Below, one piece after another: positions 32,798 through 41,814 of a stretch of 42,985 nt of DNA. This DNA comes from Bradyrhizobium sp. CCH5-F6 (lineage in GTDB: Bacteria; Pseudomonadota; Alphaproteobacteria; Rhizobiales; Xanthobacteraceae): NCBI RefSeq assembly GCF_001556045.1, contig NZ_LSIC01000215.1:1-42985 (forward strand), in the 5' to 3' direction. The notes beneath the pieces were generated by a model. That model was given only the letters and a program-made list of their open reading frames with translations, did no database searches and was not told where the DNA came from. The number at the start of each line of letters is the position of its first letter. The stretch's first letter is position 1. Made by a program: the position numbers and the translations under genes.

Positions 32798-33385
32798 TCA
32801 GGCGTCCAATCTTCGACCGTGACGCCTTCGTCGCGCCGCCGTGAACCCCGCCAGTCCAATCGCCGCGAGCATCAGGCCGAGCTGCACGGGCCGGTTGGTG
32901 CGAACGGCCCGGGCCATGCTGCCGTGGCCACGCTCGCCTGGTGCGAGCGGCACCAGAGGAATCGTCGTAGCGACTTCCTTGACGGCCTGCTTGACAGTTC
33001 CGCGCGGGATGCGCGGGGTGGCGATCGCAACCCGCATCCGGCTGGCAAGCGGCACGATCGCCTTGGTCGGTCGTTTCATCATCGCCATGGCGACGCCGGC
33101 GCAAATCGCGGCCAGCACCAGCAGCACTGCGCCGACGGCACCAAACCCCCAGAATTGCCCGTAGGTGATCGCGATCCAGCGGTAGAGGGCGATCAGGCCG
33201 ACGAAGAAGGTCGCGACCACGAACAGTCCGGCCACGGCGAACAGGCCGGCCGCGACCGCATAGGAGGTCACGCGTCCGGTCGCCTGGCTGGTGCGGTCGC
33301 GCAGATACGACTGCATGGCGCGCTTGAGATGGTTGAGCTTGAGCGCCATGCCGGCGCGCAGCATTTCGCCCGATGGCGCGAGCAT
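32798..33385 (-). CDS. Holin-superfamily-like (DUF1469) membrane protein
   Basis: ATG 33385 follows GGAGGA by seven bases and gives 195 residues; the longer frame to 33709 overlaps prmB and is not conserved. Two adjacent membrane helices (about 45-68 and 75-100, e.g. GLFVVATFFVGLIALYR) with short flanks fit the putative actinobacterial holin-X / DUF1469 group. A third hydrophobic segment (LGLMLAAIGLAGFTA) precedes the basic tail RRRRHGRR. The function is unknown; despite the name there is no phage context. It is coupled to the YihY-type gene. Confidence 0.75.
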   Translation of the reverse strand: MLAPSGEMLRAGMALKLNHLKRAMQSYLRDRTSQATGRVTSYAVAAGLFAVAGLFVVATFFVGLIALYRWIAITYGQFWGFGAVGAVLLVLAAICAGVAMAMMKRPTKAIVPLASRMRVAIATPRIPRGTVKQAVKEVATTIPLVPLAPGERGHGSMARAVRTNRPVQLGLMLAAIGLAGFTAARRRRHGRRLDA

Positions 33386-33474
33386 GCGGTCATCCTCCGA
33401 GAGTGAGAACCTGGTCGGGGATGAACGTGGCGGTATTTGACTTGTTCCGACGGAGCGTGATCCGTCGGGCTGAA

Positions 33475-34434
33475 TCAGCCGAGATCGGCGGCTGCGATCC
33501 AGAACACCTCGCCCTCGGAATCTTCGGTGTCCAGCCAGAGCAGCGGCAGTTCCGGGAAGGCTTCGTCGACCAGCTCGCGGCCCCGACCGATCTCGCAGAT
33601 CAGCCCGCCGTCCGGCGTCAGGTGATCGGGCGCATCGCGCAGGATGCGGCGTATCACGTCCAGACCGTCGGCACCGCCGTCGAAGGCGAGCTTCGGCTCG
33701 GCCCGGCACTCCGGCGGCAACGCCGCCATGCCTTCGGCATCGACGTAAGGCGGGTTCGTGATGATCAGGTCGTATCTGTTGTCGCCGAGCGGGGCGAACA
33801 GGTCGCCGCGATAGAGGGTGATCCGGTCCTCGAGCCCGTATGCGCCGACATTGCGCGCGGCGACTTCAAGAGCACCCCTGGAGACGTCGACGGCGTCGAC
33901 CGTGGCATTCGGGAAATGATGCGCGGCGAGGATGGCGAGGCATCCCGATCCCGTGCAGAGGTCGAGCACGCGCGTGACGGCCGTGGGGTCGTCGATCAGC
34001 GAGCCGGCCTCGCCCTCGCTGCCGAAATGCGTGTCCAGCAACTCGCCGATGAAGGAGCGCGGAACAATGACGCGCTCGTCGACATAGAAGGGCAGGCCGC
34101 GCATATAGATCTTGTTGACGAGATAGGCGGCCGGCTTGCGTGTGGTGACGCGCTTGTTGATCAGGTCGAGCAGGATCTTGCTCTCCGCGTCCGTGACGCG
34201 GGCATTGGCGAAGACCTCGAACTGTTCGGGATTGAGATGCAGCGCCTCGCAGACCAGGAAGGCGGCTTCCGCGACCGGATCGGTGGTGCCGTGGGCAAAA
34301 GCGAGCCTGGCTTCGACGAAACGGCTTACCGCGTAGCGGACGAAGTCGAGCAGCGTGAGAAGCTCGCCGCGCCCGACTTTCGCAAGCTTCGGCGCGGCGC
34401 GGCCGCGCGGTGCTCTTTTGGAGGTTTTTGCCAT
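33475..34434 (-). CDS. prmB: Ribosomal protein L3 N5-glutamine methyltransferase
   Basis: PrmB methylates a glutamine of ribosomal protein L3. The 319-residue protein has the SAM-binding motif LDLCTGSGCLAIL (157-169) and the catalytic NPPYVDAEGM (NPPY at 227-230). The PrmB-type VDAE continuation distinguishes it from the release-factor enzyme PrmC. The N-terminal helical domain and RVIVPRSFIGEL are also typical. Its start overlaps the moaE stop by one base (TGATG). The basic start (MAKTSKRAPRGRAAPK) is probably flexible. Confidence 0.92.
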   Translation of the reverse strand: MAKTSKRAPRGRAAPKLAKVGRGELLTLLDFVRYAVSRFVEARLAFAHGTTDPVAEAAFLVCEALHLNPEQFEVFANARVTDAESKILLDLINKRVTTRKPAAYLVNKIYMRGLPFYVDERVIVPRSFIGELLDTHFGSEGEAGSLIDDPTAVTRVLDLCTGSGCLAILAAHHFPNATVDAVDVSRGALEVAARNVGAYGLEDRITLYRGDLFAPLGDNRYDLIITNPPYVDAEGMAALPPECRAEPKLAFDGGADGLDVIRRILRDAPDHLTPDGGLICEIGRGRELVDEAFPELPLLWLDTEDSEGEVFWIAAADLG

Positions 34435-34901
34435 CAGGATTTCGTCCAGCGCGCGGCGGCTTCGTCGTCGCGGGCGTGGGCTTCGACCCAGCCCGTGCCG
34501 GTGGCGCTCTCTTCCTTCTTCCAGAACGGCGCACTGGTCTTGAGATAGTCCATCAGGAACTCGGCCGCCTGGAACGCTGCCTGTCGGTGCTGCGAGGCGG
34601 TCAGTACCAGCACGATGTTCTGTCCCGGCATGAAGCGGCCGACGCGGTGGATCACCGTGATGCCGTTGAGCGGCCAGCGCGAAATGGCCTCGTCGGCATG
34701 ACGCCTGATCTCTTCCTCGGCCATGCCGGGATAATGTTCGAGCGTCAGCGCGGCGACCTTGCCGCCGTCATCGTCGGCGCGGCAGATGCCGGAGAAGCTC
34801 ACGACCGCGCCGATGTCGGTGCGGCTCTTGGTCAGGATCGCGATCTCGCGCGCGATGTCGAAATCGTCTTCCTGGATGCGGATGGTGACGGGGCAGGTCA
34901 T
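34434..34901 (-). CDS. moaE: Molybdopterin synthase catalytic subunit
   Basis: MoaE, with thiocarboxylated MoaD, inserts the dithiolene sulfurs into precursor Z to make molybdopterin. The 155-residue protein shows GAVVSFSGICRADDDG, LTLEHYPGMAEEEI, VIHRVGRFMPGQNIVLV and the catalytic region YLKTSAPFWKKEE. Length is normal. It lies downstream of pgsA and moaD on the same strand, separated from moaD by 102 bp holding a dispersed repeat, and overlaps prmB by one base. Confidence 0.96.
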   Translation of the reverse strand: MTCPVTIRIQEDDFDIAREIAILTKSRTDIGAVVSFSGICRADDDGGKVAALTLEHYPGMAEEEIRRHADEAISRWPLNGITVIHRVGRFMPGQNIVLVLTASQHRQAAFQAAEFLMDYLKTSAPFWKKEESATGTGWVEAHARDDEAAARWTKS

Positions 34902-34913
34902 GGTCTAGCCGCT

Positions 34914-34964
34914 CCCACACCTCTCCCACAGGGAGAGGTCGCGCCGAAGGCGCGGGTGAGGGAA
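34914..34964. repeat. Intergenic double-hairpin repeat (CCTCTCCC...GGGAGAGG type)
   Basis: Two adjacent small hairpins, CCTCTCCC-ACA-GGGAGAGG (34920-34938) and CGCGCC-GAA-GGCGCG (34940-34954), are followed by GGTGAGGG. This sequence class recurs between genes in many proteobacteria. Here it lies between moaD and moaE inside a probable operon. Confidence 0.65.
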
Positions 34965-35003
34965 TCCGCACGCTCATACGCTGGTCTGTTCCAGAACATC
35001 TGC

Positions 35004-35255
35004 CTAGCCGCCGGTCATCGGCGGGAAGAACGCGATCTCGCGAGCGCCCCCGATGGCGGCGTCCTGCTTGACATGGGCGTGATCGATCGCGGCGCGGATC
35101 ACCTTCGGCTTCTCGAAGGCGTAAGCGTAAGCCTCGCTTCGGCCGGACAGCCAGGCGATCAGCTCTTCGACGGTGCGCACGTTCGCGGGCGGCTCGATGG
35201 TCTCTTCGGCCTTGCCGACGCGCTCGCGCACCCAGGCGAAATATTTCACCTTCAT
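35004..35255 (-). CDS. moaD: Molybdopterin synthase sulfur-carrier subunit
   Basis: MoaD is a ubiquitin-like carrier whose C-terminal glycine is thiocarboxylated and donates sulfur to MoaE. The 83-residue protein has the beta-grasp pattern (KVKYFAWVRERVGKAEET, IAFFPPMTGG) and ends in the required Gly-Gly. ATG 35255 overlaps the pgsA stop in ATGA, and AAGGAGG lies about seven bases upstream inside pgsA. Confidence 0.95.
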   Translation of the reverse strand: MKVKYFAWVRERVGKAEETIEPPANVRTVEELIAWLSGRSEAYAYAFEKPKVIRAAIDHAHVKQDAAIGGAREIAFFPPMTGG

Positions 35256-35869
35256 CCCTCGTCCTCCTTGATGAGGTGATGGATGCCGGCGCGGAAATAG
35301 TCGTAGCCGGTGTAGATGGTGAGGATCGCCGAGGCCCACAGCAGCGCCAGACCGATCATCGAGACGACGGGCACCACCTGGTCGGCGGCCGGACCGGCGA
35401 GCAGGAAGCCGATCGCGACCAGCTGGACCGTGGTCTTCCACTTCGCAAGCTTGGTCACCGGGACGCTGACGCGGAGCGCGGCGAGATATTCGCGCAGGCC
35501 CGAGACCAGGATCTCGCGGCACAGGATCACGATGGCGGCCCACAACGACCAGCCATGGATGATGCCGTCCGCGGCGAGCATCAGCAGGCAGGAGGCGACC
35601 AGCAGCTTGTCGGCGATCGGATCGAGCATGCGGCCGAATGCCGATTGCTGATTCCAGATCCGCGCGTAATAGCCGTCGAGGTAATCGGTCACCCCGGCCG
35701 CGATGAAAATGCCGACCGCGAGCCAGCGCAGCCAGAGCGGCTGATCCAGGATAGACTGCGCATAGATGCATCCCACCACGACCGGGATCGCGGCGATCCG
35801 GCCATAGGTCAGGATGTTGGGGAGGGACATCGCGCGGCTGGTCGTCCCTCGTGTCGTGGCGATGTTCAT
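35252..35869 (-). CDS. pgsA: CDP-diacylglycerol-glycerol-3-phosphate 3-phosphatidyltransferase
   Basis: PgsA makes phosphatidylglycerol phosphate, the committed step to phosphatidylglycerol and cardiolipin. ATG 35869 gives 205 residues with about four to six membrane helices. The CDP-alcohol phosphotransferase signature D-x2-DG-x2-AR-x8-G-x3-D-x3-D is perfect (DYLDGYYAR then GRMLDPIADK). Conserved SLPNILTYGRIAAIP and CREILVSGLREYLA are present. It lies 97 bp downstream of uvrC and overlaps moaD by four bases. Confidence 0.95.
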   Translation of the reverse strand: MNIATTRGTTSRAMSLPNILTYGRIAAIPVVVGCIYAQSILDQPLWLRWLAVGIFIAAGVTDYLDGYYARIWNQQSAFGRMLDPIADKLLVASCLLMLAADGIIHGWSLWAAIVILCREILVSGLREYLAALRVSVPVTKLAKWKTTVQLVAIGFLLAGPAADQVVPVVSMIGLALLWASAILTIYTGYDYFRAGIHHLIKEDEG

Positions 35870-35966
35870 TCGTCCTACCAATACCGCTCGAGCCTGAACG
35901 TCAACCGTTCCGCTTCCCAGATGGGGTGCGGGATACGACGACCATATGACTGCGGTCCCCTTTAAT

Positions 35967-38021
35967 TCACCCCGGCTGGGGATGGAAATACTCGAAAATC
36001 CTGCGGGCGCTCTCGGCGCTCACCCCCGGAACCTTGCCGAGATCGGCGATCGAGGCCCGTTCGATCTCCTTCAGGGTCCCGAAGTGATGCAGCAAGGCAC
36101 GTTTGCGTGACGGGCCGATGCCCGGGATCTCCTGCAAACCGGCCTCGCGGATGTCCTTCTTGCGCAGCTTGCGGTGCGAGCCGATGACGAAGCGGTGGGC
36201 CTCATCGCGCAGACGCTGGATGAAATAGAGCACGGGATCGCGCGGCTCGAGCTTGATGGCTTCGCGGTCCGGCATGAACAGGGTCTCGCGGCCGGCATCC
36301 CGGTCCGGCCCCTTGGCGACCGACATCAGCGACACCTGGGTCAGGCCGAGATTTGCAAAGATCTCGCGGACCGCGTTGAGCTGCCCACGGCCGCCGTCGA
36401 TGATCACGAGGTCCGGCCATTGCGGGAAGTCGTCGTCCTTCCTGGCTGCCCCATCCTCGGGCGGATTGATCAGGCGCTTGAAGCGGCGTTCCAGCACCTC
36501 GCGCATCATGGCGTAGTCGTCGCCGGGCGTCAGTCCTTCCGACTTGATGTTGAACTTGCGGTACTGATTCTTCACGAAGCCATCGGGCCCCGCGACGATC
36601 ATCGCACCGACCGCATTGGTGCCCTGGATATGGCTGTTGTCGTAGACCTCGATGCGCTTGGGCGGGTGCGGCAGGTTCAGCGTCGCGGCCATGGCGTCCA
36701 GCAGGCGGCTCTGCGTCGCGGTGTCCGCGAGCTTGCGGCCGAGCGCCTCGCGCGCATTGGTCAGCGCGTGGGTGACCAGCTCCTTCTTCTCGCCGCGCTT
36801 GGGCGCAGTGACCTCGACCTTGTGCCCGGCCTTGATCGACAGCGCGTTGGCGAGCAGCTCGCACTCCTCGATCTCGTGCGAGAGCAGGATGTTCCTGGGC
36901 GGCGGCTTGTCGTCGTAGAACTGGGCAAGGAACGAGCCGAGCACTTCATCAGGCGTATAGGTCTTTTCCGCACGCGGAAAATAGGCGCGGTTGCCCCAGT
37001 TCTGGCCGGTGCGGAAGAAGAACACTTCGACGCAGGAGAAGCCGCCCTCCTGGTGGATGGCGAACACGTCGGCCTCTTCGACCGTGCGCGGATTGATGCC
37101 CTGCTGCGACTGGATCGCCGACAGGGCGGCGAGGCGGTCGCGGTAGAGTGCGGCGCGCTCGAATTCGAGCTCATTGGCCGCTTTCTCCATCTCGCCAGCA
37201 AGCTCCTGCTTCACCGCGTGGCTCTTGCCGGACAGGAAGTCGCTCGCCTCGCGGACGAGCGTCGTATAGCCCGGAAAATCGATCTCGCGGGTGCAGGGGC
37301 CGGCGCAGCGGCGGATCTGATGGAGCAGGCACGGCCTTGTGCGGCTCTCGAAGAAGGAGTCGGTGCACGATCGGATCAGGAACGCGCGCTGCAGGGCGGT
37401 GATGGTGCGGTTCACGGCGCCGGCGGACGCGAACGGGCCGAAATAGCGTCCCGGCCGGGTCTGCGCGCCGCGATGCTTGAGGATCTGCGGCGCCCAATGG
37501 TCGCCGGTGATCAGGATGTATGGAAACGACTTGTCGTCGCGCAGCTGCACGTTGAAGCGCGGCCGCAGCTGCTTGATGAGATTGGCTTCCAGCAGCAGCG
37601 CTTCGGTCTCGGTGGTGGTCGAGACGATCTCCACGGTCACGGTCGCGGCGATCATGCGCAGGATGCGCGCCGGCTGCGGCGCACTCTGGCGCGCGTAGTT
37701 GGACAGGCGCTTTTTGACGTTCTTGGCCTTGCCGACATAGAGCACGTCGGCGTTCGCATTGAGCATGCGATAGACGCCGGGCGAGGTGGGAGCGAGCCGG
37801 ACCGCGCGCTCAATCGCCTCGTGGCCGGTCGCCAGCGGCTCCCCGCCGACCGAGCCGCTCTCTTCGAGGATATCCGGCAGGAGCGCCTCGTCCTCGTCGT
37901 CGGCGCCCGCTGCCGCGGGATCGAGGTCCGGCGCTGCCAGCTCGGGCGGCGCGTCGCTCGCAGCAGCCTGCGGCAACTTGCGCGCGCGGTCGTCCGGATT
38001 GTCGGAGGAATCGTGAACCAT
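35967..38021 (-). CDS. uvrC: Excinuclease ABC subunit C
   Basis: UvrC makes both incisions in nucleotide excision repair. The 684-residue protein has a long acidic Ala/Asp-rich N-terminal extension (about 70 residues), then the GIY-YIG domain ([27 protein letters not shown], in parts). A cysteine cluster ([15 protein letters not shown]) and a UvrB-binding UVR helix pair ([17 protein letters not shown]) follow. The C-terminal RNase H-like nuclease ([30 protein letters not shown]) and a helix-hairpin-helix pair ([18 protein letters not shown]) complete it. It heads a long minus-strand gene run. Confidence 0.97.
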   Translation of the reverse strand: MVHDSSDNPDDRARKLPQAAASDAPPELAAPDLDPAAAGADDEDEALLPDILEESGSVGGEPLATGHEAIERAVRLAPTSPGVYRMLNANADVLYVGKAKNVKKRLSNYARQSAPQPARILRMIAATVTVEIVSTTTETEALLLEANLIKQLRPRFNVQLRDDKSFPYILITGDHWAPQILKHRGAQTRPGRYFGPFASAGAVNRTITALQRAFLIRSCTDSFFESRTRPCLLHQIRRCAGPCTREIDFPGYTTLVREASDFLSGKSHAVKQELAGEMEKAANELEFERAALYRDRLAALSAIQSQQGINPRTVEEADVFAIHQEGGFSCVEVFFFRTGQNWGNRAYFPRAEKTYTPDEVLGSFLAQFYDDKPPPRNILLSHEIEECELLANALSIKAGHKVEVTAPKRGEKKELVTHALTNAREALGRKLADTATQSRLLDAMAATLNLPHPPKRIEVYDNSHIQGTNAVGAMIVAGPDGFVKNQYRKFNIKSEGLTPGDDYAMMREVLERRFKRLINPPEDGAARKDDDFPQWPDLVIIDGGRGQLNAVREIFANLGLTQVSLMSVAKGPDRDAGRETLFMPDREAIKLEPRDPVLYFIQRLRDEAHRFVIGSHRKLRKKDIREAGLQEIPGIGPSRKRALLHHFGTLKEIERASIADLGKVPGVSAESARRIFEYFHPQPG

Positions 38022-38272
38022 GGAGGGAATTTAGGCGCTGGGGGTGCCGATTTGAAGTTCCGCCCACGCGGCACGCACAGGATGGGCGGCGAGTTCCCGG
38101 TAACGCTTGCTTAAGCCTGTTAACAGCGCAGTAACCCGGCTTAACAGCCCTTTAACTTAAAACTCTCGATAAATCCTACGCGAAAAGTTCGGGGTTCCGT
38201 AACCTTGCGACGGGGCCGGCGCGGCGGCGCGGGTCATCGCAACGGATTGCGGCAGTTGCGTTGGAGTGTGTG

Positions 38273-38896
38273 ATGAAGAGGCTCGTTGTGGGCGCGGCCG
38301 CGTTGGTTGCCGCCGGCTGGACAGCTTCGGCAAAGGCCGCCGATCTCAATTACGGGCAGCGTGCGCCCTATACCGTCAATCAGCCGCTCAATGCCTATAG
38401 CTGGGCCGGCCCGTATCTCGGCGGCAACATCGGCTATGAATGGGGCTCGGTCGACAACAACCCCTCGAAGCCATCGGGCTTCGTCGGCGGTGTGCAAGCC
38501 GGCTACAATTTCCAGAATGGCCCGTGGGTGTTCGGTGTCGAGGGCGACATCCAGGCGACCGGCGCCGACGACACCTTCGCGCCGTGGAAATTCTCCAACC
38601 CGTGGTTTGGCACCCTGCGCGGCCGCGCGGGCTATGCGTTCAGCAACGTGCTGTTCTACGGTACCGCCGGCCTCGCCTTCGGCGAGCTGCGCGGGCAGAC
38701 CTTCGGCTGGACGGAGTCGCACACCACCGCGGGCTGGACCATTGGCGCCGGCGCGGAAGTCGGCCTTGCGTCGAACTGGAGCGTCAAGCTCGAATATCTC
38801 TACATCGATCTGTCGACGAGCCAGTTCGCAATCACGGGCGTGTCAAACGGCTACAGCGCCAGCGTCGTCCGCGCAGGCGTGAACTATCGCTTCTGA
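38273..38896 (+). CDS. Outer-membrane beta-barrel protein (Omp25/RopB-like)
   Basis: The 207-residue protein starts at ATG 38273 with a signal peptide (MKRLVVGAAALVAAGWTASA, cleavage near AKAAD). The mature part alternates polar and hydrophobic residues in about eight strands with many glycines and aromatics (GPYLGGNIGYEWGS, GFVGGVQAGYNF, LRGRAGYAFSNVLFYGTAG, WSVKLEYLYIDLS). It ends in the outer-membrane signature VNYRF with a C-terminal Phe. A strong terminator follows. The 251-nt upstream region (38022-38272) is AT-richer, with repeated TTAAC-type words near 38110-38157 that may be promoter or operator sequence. Confidence 0.9.
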   Translation: MKRLVVGAAALVAAGWTASAKAADLNYGQRAPYTVNQPLNAYSWAGPYLGGNIGYEWGSVDNNPSKPSGFVGGVQAGYNFQNGPWVFGVEGDIQATGADDTFAPWKFSNPWFGTLRGRAGYAFSNVLFYGTAGLAFGELRGQTFGWTESHTTAGWTIGAGAEVGLASNWSVKLEYLYIDLSTSQFAITGVSNGYSASVVRAGVNYRF

Positions 38897-38925
38897 CATA
38901 TCGAGAAGAAAATATCGGATCAGCC

Positions 38926-38954
38926 TCCCGGCCGTTCGCGGCCGGGATTTTTTT
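38926..38954 (+). terminator. Rho-independent terminator with TTCG tetraloop
   Basis: A 9-bp perfect stem (TCCCGGCCG / CGGCCGGGA, 38926-38934 and 38939-38947) closed by a TTCG tetraloop is followed by seven T residues. It ends the outer-membrane protein transcript. Confidence 0.93.
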
Positions 38955-39067
38955 GCGTCGGGCGCGCCGAGGCATGATCGGGAAAACTGCGCAGCGGTCT
39001 TCCGGAAAGATCATGCTCAACCAACAACCTCAAGCGCGATGACGATACATCCAGATCGCATCGCGCC

Positions 39068-39283
39068 TTAGGAGAGGATTACCAGATTGACCGCCTTCGG
39101 CCCCTTCCCCTTCTTGTCCGGCTCGACTTCGAAAGTAATACGCTGTCCTTCGGCAAGGTCCTTCAGTCCCGCCCGCTCCACAGCGGTGATGTGAACGAAG
39201 ACGTCGCGACCGCCGTCGTCAGGCTTGATGAAGCCGTAGCCGCGCTCGCCGTTGAAGAACTTGACCGTTCCCGTCATGGCCAT
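39068..39283 (-). CDS. CspA-family cold-shock protein
   Basis: The 71-residue single cold-shock domain starts at ATG 39283 with GGGGGAG seven bases upstream; longer readings of the frame run through the leader. The RNA-binding motifs RNP1 (GYGFIKPDD, after VKFFNGER) and RNP2 (DVFVHITA) are intact, and the end is KAVNLVILS. Such proteins bind single-stranded RNA or DNA and melt mRNA structure, often at low temperature or in stationary phase. A structured leader of more than 130 nt precedes it. Confidence 0.95.
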   Translation of the reverse strand: MAMTGTVKFFNGERGYGFIKPDDGGRDVFVHITAVERAGLKDLAEGQRITFEVEPDKKGKGPKAVNLVILS

Positions 39284-39420
39284 CGGGAAACTCCCCCTCA
39301 TTGCTCCTCCGTCGTGACGCAGACTCACGTCACGACATGACCGGGCCTTACGGAGCCCGGGAGCTGGCCATCCTTGGACGGACCTCATCGGTCCGGCGGG
39401 ATCTTTCTTAGGGCCTTCAC
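39284..39420 (-). promoter_or_regulatory. Structured 5' leader of the cold-shock gene
   Basis: Three hairpins lie in succession between the cold-shock start codon and about 39400: an 8-bp stem GTCGTGAC/GTCACGAC (39311-39318, 39329-39336), a 6-bp stem CCGGGC/GCCCGG (39341-39346, 39355-39360) and a 5-bp stem GGACC/GGTCC (39380-39384, 39390-39394). Coordinates and sequences are as on the plus strand. A possible -10 box (TATTAT on the minus strand) lies at 39473-39478. Long folded leaders that control translation are known for csp genes; the same role here is inferred. Confidence 0.5.
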
Positions 39421-39535
39421 TCCGCCGCAACCATTCGCGGAAGCGGAACGTAAAGCCAGTCACGGAAACAGCATAATACGGTTCGTCGCAGATTGACTAC
39501 CGTTCCTGCATATTTTTCCCAAGAATGCCGGAGCG

Positions 39536-40396
39536 TTATGGCCTCGGCATCTCCAATCGGAATCTGGCAGCTCCACCCTGGCCGAGCGGCATTTCCAGCT
39601 CGGGCAGGATGGTCTTGAGCTCGCCGTGCAGCGTATACGGCGGGTTGACGATCAGGAGACCCGTGGAGGTGAGGGCGGCGCCATCGAGCTGCGGCGCGAC
39701 GCTGAATTCGAGGCGCAGACATTTCCCGGGCGGTTTTGCTGCAGCTGCGAGCCGCGCGACGGTTTGGGCCAGCGTGTCGGTGGCACGCCGGTTCTTGGCC
39801 GGATACCAAATTACGTAGATACCGGTCGGCCATTTTGCGAAGGCCGCCGAGAAGGCTTCGCCGAGCCGTTCGAACTCGTCCTTCGCCTCGAAGGGCGGAT
39901 CGATCAGCACGAGGCCGCGCCGCTCCTTCGGCGGCACGAAGGCCGGCAGCGCCATCCAGCCGTCGAGATCGACCACACGCGCCTGTTCGTCGCGGCGCAG
40001 TACGTCGATCAGCGCTTTCCGCGCCTTCGGCTCGATCTCGCAGGCGACGAGGCGGTCCTGCGGCCGCAGCAGGCCGCGCGCGATCAACGGCGAGCCCGGA
40101 TACGCCTTGAGCTCGCCTTTCGGATTGAAGGCGCGCACGATGTCGAGATAGGGCTTGGTCAGTGCCGCGGTCTCGTTCGACAGGCGTGCCTGCATCAGCC
40201 GCGCGATGCCGGTCAGCCACTCGCCACTGCGGCGCGCCTCGTCGCTGTCGAGGTCGTAGAGCCCGGCGCCGGCATGGGTGTCGATGACGCGGAACGCCGC
40301 CGGCTTGTCCTGCAGATAAGTGAGGATGCGCGCCAGCACGATGTGCTTGATGACATCGGCGAAGCTGCCGGCGTGGAAGGCATGACGGTAGTTCAT
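39536..40396 (-). CDS. rlmJ: 23S rRNA (adenine(2030)-N6)-methyltransferase
   Basis: RlmJ methylates A2030 of 23S rRNA. The 286-residue protein opens with the family signature MNYRHAFHAGSFADVIKHIVL. It has the SAM-binding region RVIDTHAGAGLYDL, the YPGSPLIARGLLRPQDRL segment, the catalytic DPPF (LVLIDPPFEAKDEF) and the C-terminal GLLIVNPPYTLHGEL. Length is normal. Its promoter must lie between it and the repeat at 40433. Confidence 0.95.
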   Translation of the reverse strand: MNYRHAFHAGSFADVIKHIVLARILTYLQDKPAAFRVIDTHAGAGLYDLDSDEARRSGEWLTGIARLMQARLSNETAALTKPYLDIVRAFNPKGELKAYPGSPLIARGLLRPQDRLVACEIEPKARKALIDVLRRDEQARVVDLDGWMALPAFVPPKERRGLVLIDPPFEAKDEFERLGEAFSAAFAKWPTGIYVIWYPAKNRRATDTLAQTVARLAAAAKPPGKCLRLEFSVAPQLDGAALTSTGLLIVNPPYTLHGELKTILPELEMPLGQGGAARFRLEMPRP

Positions 40397-40432
40397 GGCC
40401 GAGAGTTACGACATCGCGCGGTGAAAGTAACT

Positions 40433-40529
40433 CCCGTCATTCCGGGTGTGGTGCGCAGCACAGGGCCCGAAATCGATTTTGCCACGTACGGGGGCGATCG
40501 ATCCGGGCTCGCACTTCGCGCGCCCGGAA
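40433..40529. repeat. Dispersed palindromic repeat (GTCATTCCGGG family)
   Basis: The element starts CCGTCATTCCGGGTGTGG and ends CTCGCACTTCGCGCGCCCGGAAG. An imperfect inner inverted repeat pairs GCCCGAAATCGAT with ATCGATCCGGGC. It fills the space between the start of rlmJ and the end of the RNase T2 gene. Confidence 0.6.
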
Positions 40530-40539
40530 GATGGCCGGC

Positions 40540-41232
40540 CTAGCCGCCCCTGATCGGCGGCATGGTCACCTGCTCGCGGCGGCAGGCGCGGCGCTCGATC
40601 TCGTCGCAGGCGCGGAATTGCAGGTCCTTGTTGAGGCAGATGCGAACCTCGGAGAGCCGCGTCCGGTTGCAGGTGACCGAGACGGCGGCGTTGCTCAGAC
40701 CCGGGTTGGCCTTGATGAAGGCCTCCTCGACCTCCGCCGGCGCCACGGTCTTGGCCTGCGACAGATCGAGATAGTCGGCCGGGATCTTGATCGCGGCGCG
40801 CGCTTTCCTGATCATCTCGAAATAGCTGCGGCCCTCGAGCCCGGAGCAGGTGCCATGCTTGTCCCATTCGTTGAAGATCAGGCCCGGCGCCGGCATCAAA
40901 TCGAGCATCGAGGAGACGATGTTGCGGTTCAGCCGCGGCGCCGGCCGCCGGCAATATTCCGGAAAACCGTTCTCATATTGCGGCCACAGCCCATGCACCA
41001 CGAAAGCGTAGGGCCGTCCGCCGCATTGCATCTGTGACCGGCCGCCGCGTTCGGCCGCCTCCTCGCAGAACGAAGGCGACCATGACAGCGCGAGCACGTA
41101 GAAATCGAACTCGCCCGGCGCGTTCTGTCGCTTGTCCTGGGCCTTGGCGCCACCGGCGAGCACGGCCAGCCCCGCGGCGAGAGTCAGCGAGATCATCAAG
41201 CGGGACAACGAACGCAATCTGGGATCAAACAT
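40540..41232 (-). CDS. Secreted ribonuclease T2
   Basis: RNase T2 enzymes cleave RNA in the periplasm or outside the cell through 2',3'-cyclic phosphates. ATG 41232 has GAGGGG seven bases upstream and gives 230 residues. A signal peptide (LMISLTLAAGLAVLAGGAKA) is followed by both catalytic sites: CAS I FVVHGLWPQ with His80 and CAS II NEWDKHGTC with Glu122, Lys125 and His126. Several cysteines could form the usual disulfides (C56, C70, C94, C129 and a C-terminal set). Confidence 0.93.
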   Translation of the reverse strand: MFDPRLRSLSRLMISLTLAAGLAVLAGGAKAQDKRQNAPGEFDFYVLALSWSPSFCEEAAERGGRSQMQCGGRPYAFVVHGLWPQYENGFPEYCRRPAPRLNRNIVSSMLDLMPAPGLIFNEWDKHGTCSGLEGRSYFEMIRKARAAIKIPADYLDLSQAKTVAPAEVEEAFIKANPGLSNAAVSVTCNRTRLSEVRICLNKDLQFRACDEIERRACRREQVTMPPIRGG

Positions 41233-41352
41233 GACGACGCCCCTCAACTAGACTGTGCATACAGCCTAGCAGGCAATGGGAACATTTCAAGAACAAAAAT
41301 TCGTCGGCCGTCGTCTGCCGCCTCGATCCACCCGAATCAGGCGCCCTTCAAA

Positions 41353-41814
41353 TCAAGGCTTGGCGGCCCGGCAGGCCGGATTGTAGGCCCAGTTGCGGTC
41401 AACCCCGACCACGCACCATTCGACACCGTCGCCGTAGCCGGCGAAGCCGCCGTCCTCGATGATCGAGAAGTGCACCTTGCGCACCTTGCCGTCATTGAGC
41501 ATGGCGTCGCCGGTGCAGTAGCGGCGCGGAATGTTGTCGGACTGCCAGGGGCGGAATGCGACCTCGCGAACGGCAGAGAAAGCCGTGATCTTCAGCGACG
41601 AGTTCCAGAACGAGCTTTCCTTTTCCCAGAACTGGGTGGCGATCGTCGGTAGCGCCCGGTCGCAATCGGCGACCGCGCCGTCGTAGCGGGGGCCGTTCAG
41701 CCAGAAATTCAGCTCCAGCGGATTGGCGGCCCTGACCTCGCCGAACGACAGCGCCCCGAACATGAGGCCGAGCACGGCGGCAAAGCGGAGCGATTTCAGG
41801 GAGGGGGCGCGCAT
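41353..41814 (-). CDS. Small secreted protein, unknown function (153 aa)
   Basis: ATG 41814 gives 153 residues with a signal peptide (LRFAAVLGLMFGALSFGEVRA, in parts, cleavage before NPLEL). The mature part has four cysteines (in VADCDRAL, RRYCTGDAM, EWCVVGVD and NPACRAAKP), consistent with disulfides in the periplasm. Aromatic clusters are QFWEKESSFWNSS and RNWAYNP. I do not recognise a named family. It lies about 120 bp from the RNase T2 start on the same strand. Confidence 0.7.
   Translation of the reverse strand: MRAPSLKSLRFAAVLGLMFGALSFGEVRAANPLELNFWLNGPRYDGAVADCDRALPTIATQFWEKESSFWNSSLKITAFSAVREVAFRPWQSDNIPRRYCTGDAMLNDGKVRKVHFSIIEDGGFAGYGDGVEWCVVGVDRNWAYNPACRAAKP

Noticed and set aside
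33386..33709. N-terminal extension of the holin-like gene
   Set aside because: It overlaps prmB and has no conserved pattern; GGAGGA places the start at 33385.
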